From positions 1 to 41,442 of the forward strand of contig JBAZHE010000010.1 of NCBI GenBank assembly GCA_041652555.1: a stretch of DNA of 41,442 nt, written 5' to 3'. The position numbers were made by a program, and so were the translations under genes. The stretch is from JBAZHE01 sp041652555 (GTDB lineage Bacteria; Patescibacteriota; Patescibacteriia; Patescibacteriales; WJLG01). Below are positions 8,852-17,694 of the stretch, one piece after another. The notes below the pieces were generated by a model. That model searched no databases. It was not told where the DNA came from and saw nothing but the letters and a program-made list of their open reading frames with translations. Numbering within the stretch: the first letter of the stretch is position 1; the number at the start of each line of letters is the position of its first letter.

Positions 8852-8884
8852 AAAAAAGTGCCCGATTACTCGGACACTTTTTTA
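8852..8884 (-). terminator. Bidirectional intrinsic terminator between glycosidase-like and S8 genes
   Basis: GTGCCCGA and TCGGACAC (8858-8865 and 8870-8877) form a stem with one mismatch and a 4-nt loop, flanked by an A-run on one side and a T-run on the other. It would end transcription of the upstream operon. Confidence 0.75.
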
Positions 8885-8899
8885 TGCTTATATCTTCGG

Positions 8900-8936
8900 G
8901 GGTGCCATAGTCTCCGTACTCGGAGCTGTGGCACCC
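8900..8936. repeat. Long GC-rich hairpin next to the terminator
   Basis: An 11-bp outer stem (8900-8910 with 8926-8936, one wobble pair) continues, past a bulged T at 8911, into a 5-bp inner stem (8912-8916 with 8921-8925) and a 4-nt loop. It is only 16 nt from the T-flanked terminator hairpin. Either it assists termination or it is a REP-like element. Confidence 0.65.
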
Positions 8937-8950
8937 AATTTGCAATCTAT

Positions 8951-11900
8951 CTATCTCTTCGATCCACTATAAGCAATTGCCCTCACAACATCCCATTCCT
9001 CCGCAGTACTCGGGTTCTTTTTGTAAACATACTTAAACGTAAGAATAGCCACCTTCTCGCTATTCATATTCCTGTTAGCCGGCCTGAGTCCGTAAGCCAT
9101 AACCGTAACCGCGGCATTGTCATTAGCTTGATTCATATTCGCATCTCTTAAATATACTTTTTTGAATTGTACCTTGGCTCTGTTTTCGGCGGTAAGACTT
9201 CTCTGCGTTGGCCATCTGCCATTGGCTATCTTAATAATATCCTGCCAGTCTAATTCAGTCTTTGGTAGTCGGCCGAAAGCCGAATGGAAGGAAGCAATGC
9301 TTCCGCCTCGCTCACCGGCACCGATGATTTTGGTGGTTTGAGTGCCATCATGGATAAAGTAGGCAAGATTGTATTTATCATTCTGGGTTAGAGCTCTTTC
9401 CGCCAGAGTAGTTACTTTCTGATAGATGGTTTTTTCTATGTCTGAGAAATTAATGAAAGTGGTTTGTTCTCTGACCTGTTTAGCTTCTTCTTGACTTACT
9501 TGGTCAACGATATTGCCTGGTAGGCCATAGAGGGTGGTGTAATTGCCGTTAGCGTTGGTATTAGTATTAGTGTTTGTATCCTCTGTTTGTTCTTCGTTGT
9601 TGCCATTCTCTTCGGTGCTGGTGGCTTGCTCTTCGCTATTATTTAAATCAGTGGTGGCAAAAACTATTGTGGGTTGAGAATAGGAAGAGTTGTAATAGCT
9701 GTAGATAGCATAATAGTATTTCTGATTATCAATTAATCCGGTATCAACAAATGAACTGATTAATTTATTATCGGAAGTATAGACTACTGTGGCGGTGGTA
9801 TCACCGGATGAGGCTGGAGCACTATTTTGTTTTCTTAGAATCTTTACTCCGTTGAAATACCAGGTGACACTGGGGTTGGTCCAATTTAGAGTGATTTGTT
9901 GATTGTCAGCTGTAGCTGTGGCATTAGTTACTTTCGGGATAGTGATAGCACTACCTCCTCCTCCACCTCCGCCTCCACCAGAGGAAGTGTTAGTCGTACA
10001 GGTAATGGTAACACTCGTGACATTAGCACTTGAGATTGTTCCGGTACCGCCTGTAACACTACAGGTCTGATTGTTTGGATTGGTTAATACCGTGACAGCG
10101 TAACTAGCACTATTGGCTAATTCTATTGTAAATGTAAATGAACCATTAGCGGAGACAGAGAGATTGTTAGCAGTGTTGTTCTGTAATACTACCGTGCCAG
10201 ATAATCCCGAGATTGTACCACCAACCGTATAGGTAGTAGCTGGGGTTTCTGGGTTAGGACTAAATGTCGCGGAGATAGTGTGATTAGCCGTAACATTGCT
10301 AAATGTATAACTGAGAGAAGTGGTACCAACTGAATCACCATCTACTATAATATCAGCGACGTGATAGTTTAGAGTTGAGGTAGCAATAGTATAGGTCTGA
10401 CTAGCTCCGTAGTTTAGGGTTATTACACCACTAGGAGAGACTGTGCCGTTAGCTCCGGTTGTTGCTGTGATAGTGTAGGTGTTAATAGCGAAGTTAGCGG
10501 AGACAGAGATGTTTCCAGTGACGTTGGTGTCAGTTCGAGGATTAGAAGTAGAGAGGTCACTCCAGTTAACAAAATGGTAACCAGTATTAGCGACAGCTGT
10601 TACGGCTGTACCATCTTCACCGGATGTTACTGTTTGTGGGGAATCACCAGTGATGGAACCATTAGATCCAGCCGCATAGCTTAGAGCATAGAGCGGGGTG
10701 CTACTAGCAAATGTTACTGAAATAGAGTGGTTAGCATTAATACTATCAAATGTATAACTAGAGCTTGTTCCTACGGAGACAGAGTCTACTAATACATCAT
10801 TAATGTGATAGCCAGCGGTGGTGGTAGCAATAGTATACAGTTGGCTAGTACCGTAATTTTTAGTAGTTGCGCCAAGTGGAGAGATGGAACCATGAGTACC
10901 AGCCGAGGAAGTAATAGTATAGGTGTTGATTGTCCATTTAGCGTAGACAGTGAGGTTACCAGTAACAGCCGTGGAAGCGGTAAATATTGAACCATTACCA
11001 TCCGCTTGAGTATTCCAGCTAGCAAATACATAGCCAGTTCTAGTTGGAGCAGTTGGGAGGGTACCAACGTTACCACCGTTAACGGCTGTTTTAGTTGTTG
11101 GATTAGCTTGAGTGTCTCCGCCGTTATTATTAAATGTTATTGTGTAGGTGTTAATCGCGAAATTAGCTGTGACGGAGATGTTTTCCGTGACATTAGTATC
11201 AGTTCTAGGGTTAGTCGTAGAGCTATCACTCCAATCAACAAAAGAATAGCCGGTATTAGGGATAGCTGTTACGGCGCTACCAGCTTCATTGGCCGAGACT
11301 GTTTGAGGAGAAGTACCAGTGATGGAACCATTAGTTCCAGCAGTATAGGTTAGAGTATATGTGGTTTCTGTAGTCGGACGCCAATCGGTTTTTACTTTGT
11401 AGTCTAGCGTTCCGCAGGAAGTAGTATTAGAGCAATTAAAACTTATCCAACCAATATTTTCACCATAGGCGTAACCAGAAAATTCTCCGGTAGAACTACT
11501 AATAGTAACTCCTCCTCCTATTAGAGGATGAAATAATATCCAGCCAACATTCTCACCCCAGGCGTAGCCAGTTAAATGGCCCTGACCGTCATTGACTACT
11601 CCGCCGATGGCAGGGTTAAGATCTATCCAGCCGATTTTTTCTCCATAGACATAACCAAAGAGGCTGGAATCAGAAATGATGACATTGCCAGCAGTAGAAC
11701 CAAAATCTAGCCAGCCAACGTTTTCAGACCAAGCATAATGATTAATATTATCTATACTACTTGCAGTAGAGGAAGAAACATCTTTAGAAATTTTATATAT
11801 ATGCACAGAAGCTGGAGAAAAACTATCCGAAAAACTTCCATCTACAACAGGCACACTTCTCTCGCGTCCTACAGGAACATACCCGGCATGTATTTTTTCT

Positions 11901-14302
11901 GAACCAGCATCTATAGAACCATAAAAAGTAACACTCACTTCACCAGTATTATAATCAATGGTACCCTCTGAATCCTCCCAATAGACACTAGAATCTTGCA
12001 ATGTATTCAAATTCCCGAGTCCATCATCATAAACACGATACCAACCAGTCGGATAACCAACATCAGAATTTGAAGAAAGTCTTCCGCCTCCTATTATTAC
12101 TGTTCCCGGTTCGATTGGTGTATTAGTAAGAGTGAAGGAAAAAGTTCCAGTTGTTGTAGGACTATCAAACTCCTCATGTACGGAGGATGTAGCAAATAAA
12201 ATATCTTCTGCAAAAGAAATTTCTGGTCCGCCAACCAAATTAAAATTAACATTAATATTTTCAGGTTCAGACGGATCAACCCATTCACCTGTTGTCTCTG
12301 TGACTCTCACAGCATAAACATATATATCAGTATCTGTCTCCCTAATCATTGTATCAACTCTGTTATATTTATCGTTAGCATCGTCTGATATTGAAATATC
12401 TTCAGGTTCAGAGCTTAATATTACTGAGCCATAACTATTCGCCAATCTGGTCATCTCATTCATTACAGAATAATTTTCCGGTGGAATTTTTCCCTGATAA
12501 TGATACCAACTAATACCTTTGGCTCCATGCACAATGGCTATCCAAGAAAGCATTCTTACTTGTTCTTGTGTAGGAGGGTATTGAGTATAAGGATTTGAGT
12601 AACCTAAAGGTCGGACATCTGAAGTTTCAACATAAGCAAAAAACGGTATTAAACCGAAATTCCAATTATAATAATTTGTAGCAATTTGAGCAAACTCTGT
12701 AATAGTATTACCAAGATTAGCACCCCAAGCAAACTCAATAGCATAATAATCAAAGCTATAAACATCCGCTATTAAATTAGGGAAAGTATATAATCTTTGT
12801 ATATTCTCCATGCCAGCAACAGTTGCCCAATCATCAACTACTACTAAATGCTGAGGATCTAACTCGTGACACTTATCTTTCCAACCGTCCACCATTTCAA
12901 CCATTGATTTATAACTACCAGCAGCGCTACTGTTCAAAGAAACCGGCTCATCAATCCATGTCCACATTAACGTTCCTTCATTATCTTTTAAAGTATTAAC
13001 ATATTGTTCAATTTCTGTTAAATTTGGATAATAAGTTCCTCTACTGTTAACTCCTTCCCAATCATAAGCACGATTAGGACCAATAGTTCTTAATCCTTCT
13101 GAAAAACCATCATTAATATAACCATCGTAAAGGGATAATGAGTTAGTAAACTCCCCGCCATAGAGAGTGTTAATATATTGCCCATCACTCCATAAAGGAA
13201 GAAGATTAACACTTAAATGAAAAGGGGTAACAAAAAAAGTGGGCTGACCATTAATATTTATAGCGGCATTTTCATCAATACCGGATACCGGCACTCCGGC
13301 ATAAGGTTTATTGAAAGTTTCTGCTGATTGAAAAATCATACTTCCACCAGCATCTAATAATTGAACGGTTAAAGTATAATTCCCAATGGCAAGATTTCGC
13401 AAATTAACATCAAAATCAAAAGATGAAGATAAGGGCGCCGATCCCTCATACACATTATCATAATAACCATTATCCCCAGACAAAATCGCTCGGAAACTAT
13501 CCGTTGATAATATGCCAGCCAAAAAAGTCTGAACCTTAAGTCCGATATGCCCGAAAAACGGCGCATGACGCAAAAATATCTCCACCGGACTATACAGTAT
13601 TCTTTCATCAGAGACAGTCACATCATCAATCTCGATTGAACCTGCCACGTTAGGCACGTTAGTGTTCAAGCCAATACGTAATTCATTAGTATCCTGCGTA
13701 AAAGTTTGTCCAGTAATTTCTATTTCTTGCACCCCATCCAAATATATTCGTGTTACGCCTCCAGACTTATCATATTCTAACTCGGCACAATGCCATGCGT
13801 TACGCGTAAGAACGGTACTACCAAGTCCTCCGATGGATGAATTTAAATACAAATTCCCTCCCGTCTTGTAGATGCCCAAACTATTAAGAGCCCCAACGCC
13901 GGTCTTTGCCAAAGAAGCAAATACAACGGATAAATTGTCTTGATTATAAACAAAGGAATCCGGTATTAAAAAATGTATCTTTAAAAACATAATACTAGTA
14001 GTGGCGACAGAAGCGGTCAAAGAAGCTTTACGGGTAATATAAGATGGACTTGTTTGAATTTCAGATAAAAAAGAATATTCCCCTGAGCGATGAGAAATGG
14101 TAGTCACTGAAGTTGTGCCCATTGTTTGAGTTATGCTTGGCCAGGCGGAAAAATCACCCGACTCAAAAGTATCCTGAAAAAGCACTGCCGCCAGCGCTGA
14201 AGGCGCGAAAAACATTAAAAACGCAAAAATAACAACCGAGAAAAAAAATGCTCTAGCCGCCGTTTTTTTAATTACCTGGTGATCGAAAAATTTTTTTTTC
14301 AT
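8951..14302 (-). CDS. Giant secreted multidomain protein with glycosidase-like TIM-barrel core
   Basis: The 1783-aa protein has a signal peptide (1-38, ending SALAA). In order follow a LamG-like domain (about 38-235), an Ig-like segment, and a domain (about 340-690) with the look of a clan-A glycoside hydrolase barrel: WIDEP (Glu452) and YVETSD (Glu559) are plausible acid/base and nucleophile, by position only. A beta linker leads to four G-(E)-x-(I/V)-G-W-(I/L) repeats (about 840-968), about five InlB-type repeats including one Flg_new-like unit (about 975-1350), a surface beta domain, a FnIII-like module (about 1454-1551), an acidic Asn/Thr linker, and the 193-residue C-terminal domain (1591-1783). 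It starts 18 nt after the DUF1566 gene, so they are probably co-transcribed. Binding or cutting of an external polysaccharide is inferred. Confidence 0.85.
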   Translation of the reverse strand: MKKKFFDHQVIKKTAARAFFFSVVIFAFLMFFAPSALAAVLFQDTFESGDFSAWPSITQTMGTTSVTTISHRSGEYSFLSEIQTSPSYITRKASLTASVATTSIMFLKIHFLIPDSFVYNQDNLSVVFASLAKTGVGALNSLGIYKTGGNLYLNSSIGGLGSTVLTRNAWHCAELEYDKSGGVTRIYLDGVQEIEITGQTFTQDTNELRIGLNTNVPNVAGSIEIDDVTVSDERILYSPVEIFLRHAPFFGHIGLKVQTFLAGILSTDSFRAILSGDNGYYDNVYEGSAPLSSSFDFDVNLRNLAIGNYTLTVQLLDAGGSMIFQSAETFNKPYAGVPVSGIDENAAININGQPTFFVTPFHLSVNLLPLWSDGQYINTLYGGEFTNSLSLYDGYINDGFSEGLRTIGPNRAYDWEGVNSRGTYYPNLTEIEQYVNTLKDNEGTLMWTWIDEPVSLNSSAAGSYKSMVEMVDGWKDKCHELDPQHLVVVDDWATVAGMENIQRLYTFPNLIADVYSFDYYAIEFAWGANLGNTITEFAQIATNYYNWNFGLIPFFAYVETSDVRPLGYSNPYTQYPPTQEQVRMLSWIAIVHGAKGISWYHYQGKIPPENYSVMNEMTRLANSYGSVILSSEPEDISISDDANDKYNRVDTMIRETDTDIYVYAVRVTETTGEWVDPSEPENINVNFNLVGGPEISFAEDILFATSSVHEEFDSPTTTGTFSFTLTNTPIEPGTVIIGGGRLSSNSDVGYPTGWYRVYDDGLGNLNTLQDSSVYWEDSEGTIDYNTGEVSVTFYGSIDAGSEKIHAGYVPVGRERSVPVVDGSFSDSFSPASVHIYKISKDVSSSTASSIDNINHYAWSENVGWLDFGSTAGNVIISDSSLFGYVYGEKIGWIDLNPAIGGVVNDGQGHLTGYAWGENVGWILFHPLIGGGVTISSSTGEFSGYAYGENIGWISFNCSNTTSCGTLDYKVKTDWRPTTETTYTLTYTAGTNGSITGTSPQTVSANEAGSAVTAIPNTGYSFVDWSDSSTTNPRTDTNVTENISVTANFAINTYTITFNNNGGDTQANPTTKTAVNGGNVGTLPTAPTRTGYVFASWNTQADGNGSIFTASTAVTGNLTVYAKWTINTYTITSSAGTHGSISPLGATTKNYGTSQLYTIATTTAGYHINDVLVDSVSVGTSSSYTFDSINANHSISVTFASSTPLYALSYAAGSNGSITGDSPQTVTSGEDGTAVTAVANTGYHFVNWSDLSTSNPRTDTNVTGNISVSANFAINTYTITATTGANGTVSPSGVITLNYGASQTYTIATSTLNYHVADIIVDGDSVGTTSLSYTFSNVTANHTISATFSPNPETPATTYTVGGTISGLSGTVVLQNNTANNLSVSANGSFTFTIELANSASYAVTVLTNPNNQTCSVTGGTGTISSANVTSVTITCTTNTSSGGGGGGGGGSAITIPKVTNATATADNQQITLNWTNPSVTWYFNGVKILRKQNSAPASSGDTTATVVYTSDNKLISSFVDTGLIDNQKYYYAIYSYYNSSYSQPTIVFATTDLNNSEEQATSTEENGNNEEQTEDTNTNTNTNANGNYTTLYGLPGNIVDQVSQEEAKQVREQTTFINFSDIEKTIYQKVTTLAERALTQNDKYNLAYFIHDGTQTTKIIGAGERGGSIASFHSAFGRLPKTELDWQDIIKIANGRWPTQRSLTAENRAKVQFKKVYLRDANMNQANDNAAVTVMAYGLRPANRNMNSEKVAILTFKYVYKKNPSTAEEWDVVRAIAYSGSKR

Positions 14303-14320
14303 ATCTTTTAAAAAAATATT

Positions 14321-15547
14321 TTAATTTGCCGAATGAACACATCGCACGAACTCGTTAATGTCAGTCTTCAAAACACGACTTGTTGAACCGCTGCCTAAGT
14401 TGACGTGCCACGCATTGGTAACAACATCTGATCTTGTTGTGGCCGACCAGTAGGAACGATTATTACCATTGGGTATTAAGATACCATAAGAACCATCTAT
14501 ATACGCCTGCATAAGTTGTCTTTGATGAGGTAAATACCAGCCAGAATTCGCTTCACATCCAGTTTTAGCTGAAGTTAATTTGGTGCAATAATTACCAGAT
14601 ATCTCCGTGCAATTATTTGCTATATACCAAGTCATCGTCCCACTGGTATCATCCAACACATAAGTAGTGGCGTTCATTCCCTTGCTCCAAATCAAGGCGG
14701 TTGAATTATCCATATAAGCCGCGCCACTGTCGCCAGTACCGCAATAATTGGCGCCAGGATTAGTGATGCGATTATAAGTTCCACCACTAACACACTGCGT
14801 CCATGCTTTAGAATATCTATCAGAAGGTGCTGAGCCGCTGTTGTTATAATCTTCAACTCCGCCATTAGCTTGATTACCACCAATAATTGAACTACTAGAA
14901 ATTGTGCCATTAAAAAGATGCCCTAAGAGCATACCGACCGAGCTAGTACCCCAAACCGTGCCAGTAGCGATTAAATTGCTGTTCAAATTATAGGCATTAA
15001 AAGTTCCCGCACCGACTCCAGCTGAAGTTAAGACATGAGAAGCAATATCTGAACCATAGGTGTACCCGCCACTGCCATAACTACCGGCTATACCAAATAT
15101 ATTTATTCCACTCTTAATGTTGCCAGTAGCTAAATCAGTATCAACTGTGTTTAAATTGGTAGAGCCATAATAACCAGCGCTGATTGTAGTTGTAGAACTA
15201 GAAAGAGTTCTTGATTGTATATTTCCAGTCACGCCTAAATAAGTAGTGCTACTTAATAAATTAGAGGCATTAACAAATGGGATTAAACCGTAAATTTCAT
15301 CTATCGTATGCATAGTGCTAGTCGGAGAAGCACTAGGTTCGAAATCATGATTACCAAAGATAGCAGTGGAATTATCAAATAATCTATTATAGATATCCTC
15401 CAACGTATATCCAGTAGAAGTTGCTTCACTGCCCGGAGGAGTTAATGATCCGGCTTTAGTGACGGAATAAATAATTAGCACTGAGAGAATCACAGTTAGG
15501 CCGCCCAGACTGACGGTTTTGAGAATGTTTTTTAATTTTGCATTCAT
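14321..15547 (-). CDS. Membrane-anchored protein with DUF1566 (Lcl C-terminal) domain
   Basis: The 408-aa protein has one N-terminal hydrophobic segment (about 12-32) that may be a signal anchor. Two related motifs follow (TSTGYTLEDIYNRL and TSTMHTIDEIYGLI), then a low-complexity Ser/Thr/Gly region. The C-terminal third (about 275-408) matches the DUF1566 pattern: MDNSTALIWSKGM, a Cys-rich middle, GWYLPHQRQLM, YWSATT and a final VRCVH. DUF1566 occurs in surface adhesin-like proteins such as Legionella Lcl. It is the first gene of a two-gene unit with the giant glycosidase-like protein. An adhesin or ligand-binding role is inferred; the ligand is unknown. Confidence 0.8.
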   Translation of the reverse strand: MNAKLKNILKTVSLGGLTVILSVLIIYSVTKAGSLTPPGSEATSTGYTLEDIYNRLFDNSTAIFGNHDFEPSASPTSTMHTIDEIYGLIPFVNASNLLSSTTYLGVTGNIQSRTLSSSTTTISAGYYGSTNLNTVDTDLATGNIKSGINIFGIAGSYGSGGYTYGSDIASHVLTSAGVGAGTFNAYNLNSNLIATGTVWGTSSVGMLLGHLFNGTISSSSIIGGNQANGGVEDYNNSGSAPSDRYSKAWTQCVSGGTYNRITNPGANYCGTGDSGAAYMDNSTALIWSKGMNATTYVLDDTSGTMTWYIANNCTEISGNYCTKLTSAKTGCEANSGWYLPHQRQLMQAYIDGSYGILIPNGNNRSYWSATTRSDVVTNAWHVNLGSGSTSRVLKTDINEFVRCVHSAN

Positions 15548-15882
15548 ATTGGTTTGGTTAGTTAAAATTTTATGTTAATTTTTTTAAAATTATTTAATTG
15601 ATTTGTTTTTAATTTAACTTAATCTTCATCCCGACTTACACACCCCCTTCGACAAACTCAGGGCAGGCCGTCTTAAAATTAGCAACAAAAAAACATCGTT
15701 TTAAAAAACAATGACATTGTTGGGGAATGATGAGAAAGCGGGAATATTAAATTTTGAAGAAGAGGTTTTAGTTGTCCCCCCCCCCTTGGAATTTTTTGAT
15801 ATTCTTTGGGTAGGATGCTTTCGTCATAACTTAAATTAATTTTTCTTTATTCTTTTATCTTTCTTTATTATAGCATAAAGAA
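15548..15882. other. 335-bp intergenic region with C10 tract and repeat remnants
   Basis: It contains a homopolymer of ten C (15776-15785), a small CAATG-a-CATTG palindrome near 15710, and a short GC-rich fragment (about 15647-15672, CCCTTCGAC....AGGGC) resembling dispersed inverted repeats. A candidate promoter lies at its right edge. No coding frame is supported. Confidence 0.5.
15776..15785. repeat. Homopolymeric C10 tract
   Basis: Ten consecutive C on the plus strand inside the leader of the DUF1566 operon. Such tracts slip easily during replication and are error-prone in assemblies. Confidence 0.85.
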
Positions 15883-15894
15883 TTATTTACACAA
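15867..15894 (-). promoter_or_regulatory. Candidate extended -10 promoter of the DUF1566/glycosidase operon
   Basis: On the minus strand TTGTGT (15889-15894), a 16-nt spacer and TATAAT (15867-15872) preceded by TGC, an extended -10. The upstream part overlaps the end of the Bro-N gene. If used, it gives a leader of about 310 nt that includes the C10 tract. Confidence 0.4.
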
Positions 15895-16713
15895 ATTTTT
15901 TCTTTTTTCATCGCTCAATGATTTAAAATTATTTTTAGAAACAACCGAACGTCCTAATTTTTTTTCAAGCTTTTCTCTAGCTCCACCGGCAATATCGCCT
16001 CCGGCTTTAGCATCGGCTTTTAATTTTGACAAACCTTTGGAATTTTCATTGCGGTGGATTTCAGTGGTTGACCTTTCTCCGAGCATAGAAAAAATTAATT
16101 CAAAATCATCCATGTGGTCACGAAGATTTTCTCTTTTTAAATTTTTATGTTTTTTATGCTGGCTTGGCGTTAAACCAAAAGTTGCCTTAGAAATTTCTGC
16201 TGTTAAAATTTCATATTCGCGCTGTTCTTTGGCTCCCCTATTTTTCCATTCGTCAGTTAACTCCTCTCTAATGGCAATGCCACGCATTCTTTTCTCTATC
16301 CAGCCATCAGGATAGCCCTTAAGCTTATACAACATTCTAGTGCGCTTAGTAGCTAGCTCAGGGTCTTCAATCTCCTGGATACGTTCATAACCGACTTTGG
16401 CTAACCAACGTTTAAAAGGTTCAGCTTTAGAGGATGGAATAGATTGAATAATGCGAAACATACCTTCAGTATTAGCACAATCAGTTTCATATTTCTTGCC
16501 ATCAGCGGATTCCAATTTCAGTTGTACCCAAATTGGGGACAACTGAAGATCGAGAAACTCACGCTGTTTAACCTTACCCCAATACTGTCTTGGAGTTGGA
16601 CTATCGGTTAAAGACTCTACTACATCAGTAACCGAAAACCACCATTCATTTTGATGAATAATTTTTCTAATTTCTTTGCCTTTAAAAATTGCTATTTGTT
16701 TATTATTTATCAT
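15883..16713 (-). CDS. Bro-N domain protein (phage antirepressor-like)
   Basis: The 276-aa protein opens with IAIFKGKEIRKIIHQNEWWFSVTDVVESLT, the Bro-N fold seen in phage antirepressors and baculovirus BRO proteins (about 5-125). It continues with a conserved-looking helical region (EPFKRWLAKVGYERIQEIEDPE) and a basic C-terminus (about 170-276) rich in Lys, Arg and Glu. Proteins of this architecture are common as stand-alone genes in CPR genomes. No phage structural or integrase gene is nearby. It has its own extended -10 promoter and lies directly after the rpoBC operon terminator. DNA binding is inferred; the target is unknown. Confidence 0.82.
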   Translation of the reverse strand: MINNKQIAIFKGKEIRKIIHQNEWWFSVTDVVESLTDSPTPRQYWGKVKQREFLDLQLSPIWVQLKLESADGKKYETDCANTEGMFRIIQSIPSSKAEPFKRWLAKVGYERIQEIEDPELATKRTRMLYKLKGYPDGWIEKRMRGIAIREELTDEWKNRGAKEQREYEILTAEISKATFGLTPSQHKKHKNLKRENLRDHMDDFELIFSMLGERSTTEIHRNENSKGLSKLKADAKAGGDIAGGAREKLEKKLGRSVVSKNNFKSLSDEKRKNLCK

Positions 16714-16742
16714 AAGTTAATTAATTTTTATTTTCTTTTTAT

Positions 16743-16772
16743 ATTATAACATGGGAGAGGTTTTGTTTACAA
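16743..16772 (-). promoter_or_regulatory. Promoter of the Bro-N gene
   Basis: On the minus strand TTGTAA (16767-16772), an 18-nt spacer and TATAAT (16743-16748) preceded by TGT, an extended -10. The ATG is 30 nt downstream, at 16713. Confidence 0.55.
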
Positions 16773-16805
16773 AAAAAGCTGTGAATTTTATTCACAGCTT
16801 TTTTA
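16771..16805 (-). terminator. Bidirectional terminator ending the rpoBC-rpmB-M50 operon
   Basis: A perfect stem (16772-16785 with 16791-16804) of AAAAAAGCTGTGAA and its complement with a 5-nt loop, flanked by A and T runs. It lies 18 nt after the M50 protease stop. Confidence 0.85.
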
Positions 16806-16822
16806 TTCTTTTCTTTTTTAAA

Positions 16823-17428
16823 TTAACCAACAATCAATCTAAATAATGCATTGACTATCAATGCAATTACCGGGAAGGCTAAAAAAACTACCAAGAAGAC
16901 TAAGATCATTCCTTGGTTAGCAAGCCGCATGGCTTTCATCTGCCAAGTTAGCGGTAGGAATGGCATAATCGCAGAAAATCCGTCCAAGGGCGGTATGGGT
17001 AATAAATTAAAAACCATTAACAATAAATTAATACTCACGATAATTTGGAAAGCACTGGACAAAAAAGATTGCGGATCCAGATTGGAAAATCTTAAAAACA
17101 AACCGAAAAAAAGCGCCAAAACCAAATTTATTGCCGGTCCGGCTAATGCCACTTTAGAGGAATCTATTTTTGGATTGCGTAAATTTGCCGGATTATACGG
17201 CACTGGCTTGGCATAACCCAAAACAAGCTGGCCGGCAGAGCCGATAAAAAGCACGGCCGGCAAAATTACTGAGCCGAATAAATCTATATGCGCTAAAGGA
17301 TTGAGAGTGAGCCTCCCCGCTTGCTTGGCTGTTGGGTCGCCCAATTCATCCGCCGCCCAGCCGTGCATATATTCATGAGCGATAGCGGAAAAAATAAAAA
17401 CGACGATTGTAAAAAAAGCTAAAGACAT
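16823..17428 (-). CDS. Site-2-type zinc metalloprotease (M50 family)
   Basis: The 201-aa membrane protein has the zinc site HEYMH (H18-H22) in its first transmembrane helix and the second M50 motif NLLPIPPLDG (Asp149) in a later one. About five hydrophobic segments are visible. Its short length and absence of a PDZ domain fit the compact M50B subgroup. It is read 7 nt after rpmB and is the last gene before a strong terminator, so it is probably the tail of the rpoBC operon. It would cleave membrane-spanning substrates, possibly anti-sigma factors or signal-peptide remnants; the substrate is not known here. Confidence 0.9.
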   Translation of the reverse strand: MSLAFFTIVVFIFSAIAHEYMHGWAADELGDPTAKQAGRLTLNPLAHIDLFGSVILPAVLFIGSAGQLVLGYAKPVPYNPANLRNPKIDSSKVALAGPAINLVLALFFGLFLRFSNLDPQSFLSSAFQIIVSINLLLMVFNLLPIPPLDGFSAIMPFLPLTWQMKAMRLANQGMILVFLVVFLAFPVIALIVNALFRLIVG

Positions 17429-17435
17429 TAAAATT

Positions 17436-17615
17436 TTATTTCTTAGTAACTTTTTTACTAGTCTTCAAGCAACTGGCGCAAACTTTTTCGTAACGATCGC
17501 CAATTTTTTTGGATTGAAGATTTATTTTCTGCCGTTTTAAAGTTTGACGATTAGAGTGCGAACGGCTAGCGCCTTTGGTAGCGCCGCGGCCGCAAACAGA
17601 ACAACGTAAAGCCAT
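17436..17615 (-). CDS. rpmB: Large ribosomal subunit protein bL28
   Basis: A 59-aa basic protein starts at the ATG at 17613-17615 and ends in TAA at 17436. It begins MALRCSVCGRGATKGASRSH and contains RQTLKRQKINLQ, the bL28 signature. Two CxxC pairs (C5/C8 and C47/C50) could bind zinc, as in the zinc-containing form of bL28. It lies between rpoC (79 nt upstream) and the M50 protease (7 nt downstream), so RNA polymerase and a ribosomal protein appear to share a transcript. Confidence 0.93.
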   Translation of the reverse strand: MALRCSVCGRGATKGASRSHSNRQTLKRQKINLQSKKIGDRYEKVCASCLKTSKKVTKK

Positions 17616-17624
17616 ATATTTTCA

Positions 17625-17652
17625 ATGATAAATTATAAATGATAAATGATGA
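17625..17652. repeat. Array of four 7-bp units between rpoC and rpmB
   Basis: Reads ATGATAA, ATTATAA, ATGATAA, ATGATGA in direct succession. The same ATGATAA unit recurs at 37653-37680 (other strand) and twice at 21638-21651 between rpoB and rpoC. Confidence 0.8.
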
Positions 17653-17694
17653 CTTTATTAAACATCATTCATCTTCTACTATTTTTATAAATAA

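Noticed and set aside
8951..14302. Possibility that the long repeats in the glycosidase-like gene are a CRISPR or tandem DNA array
   Set aside because: The repeats are protein-level InlB-type and GW-type modules with diverged DNA and no spacers.
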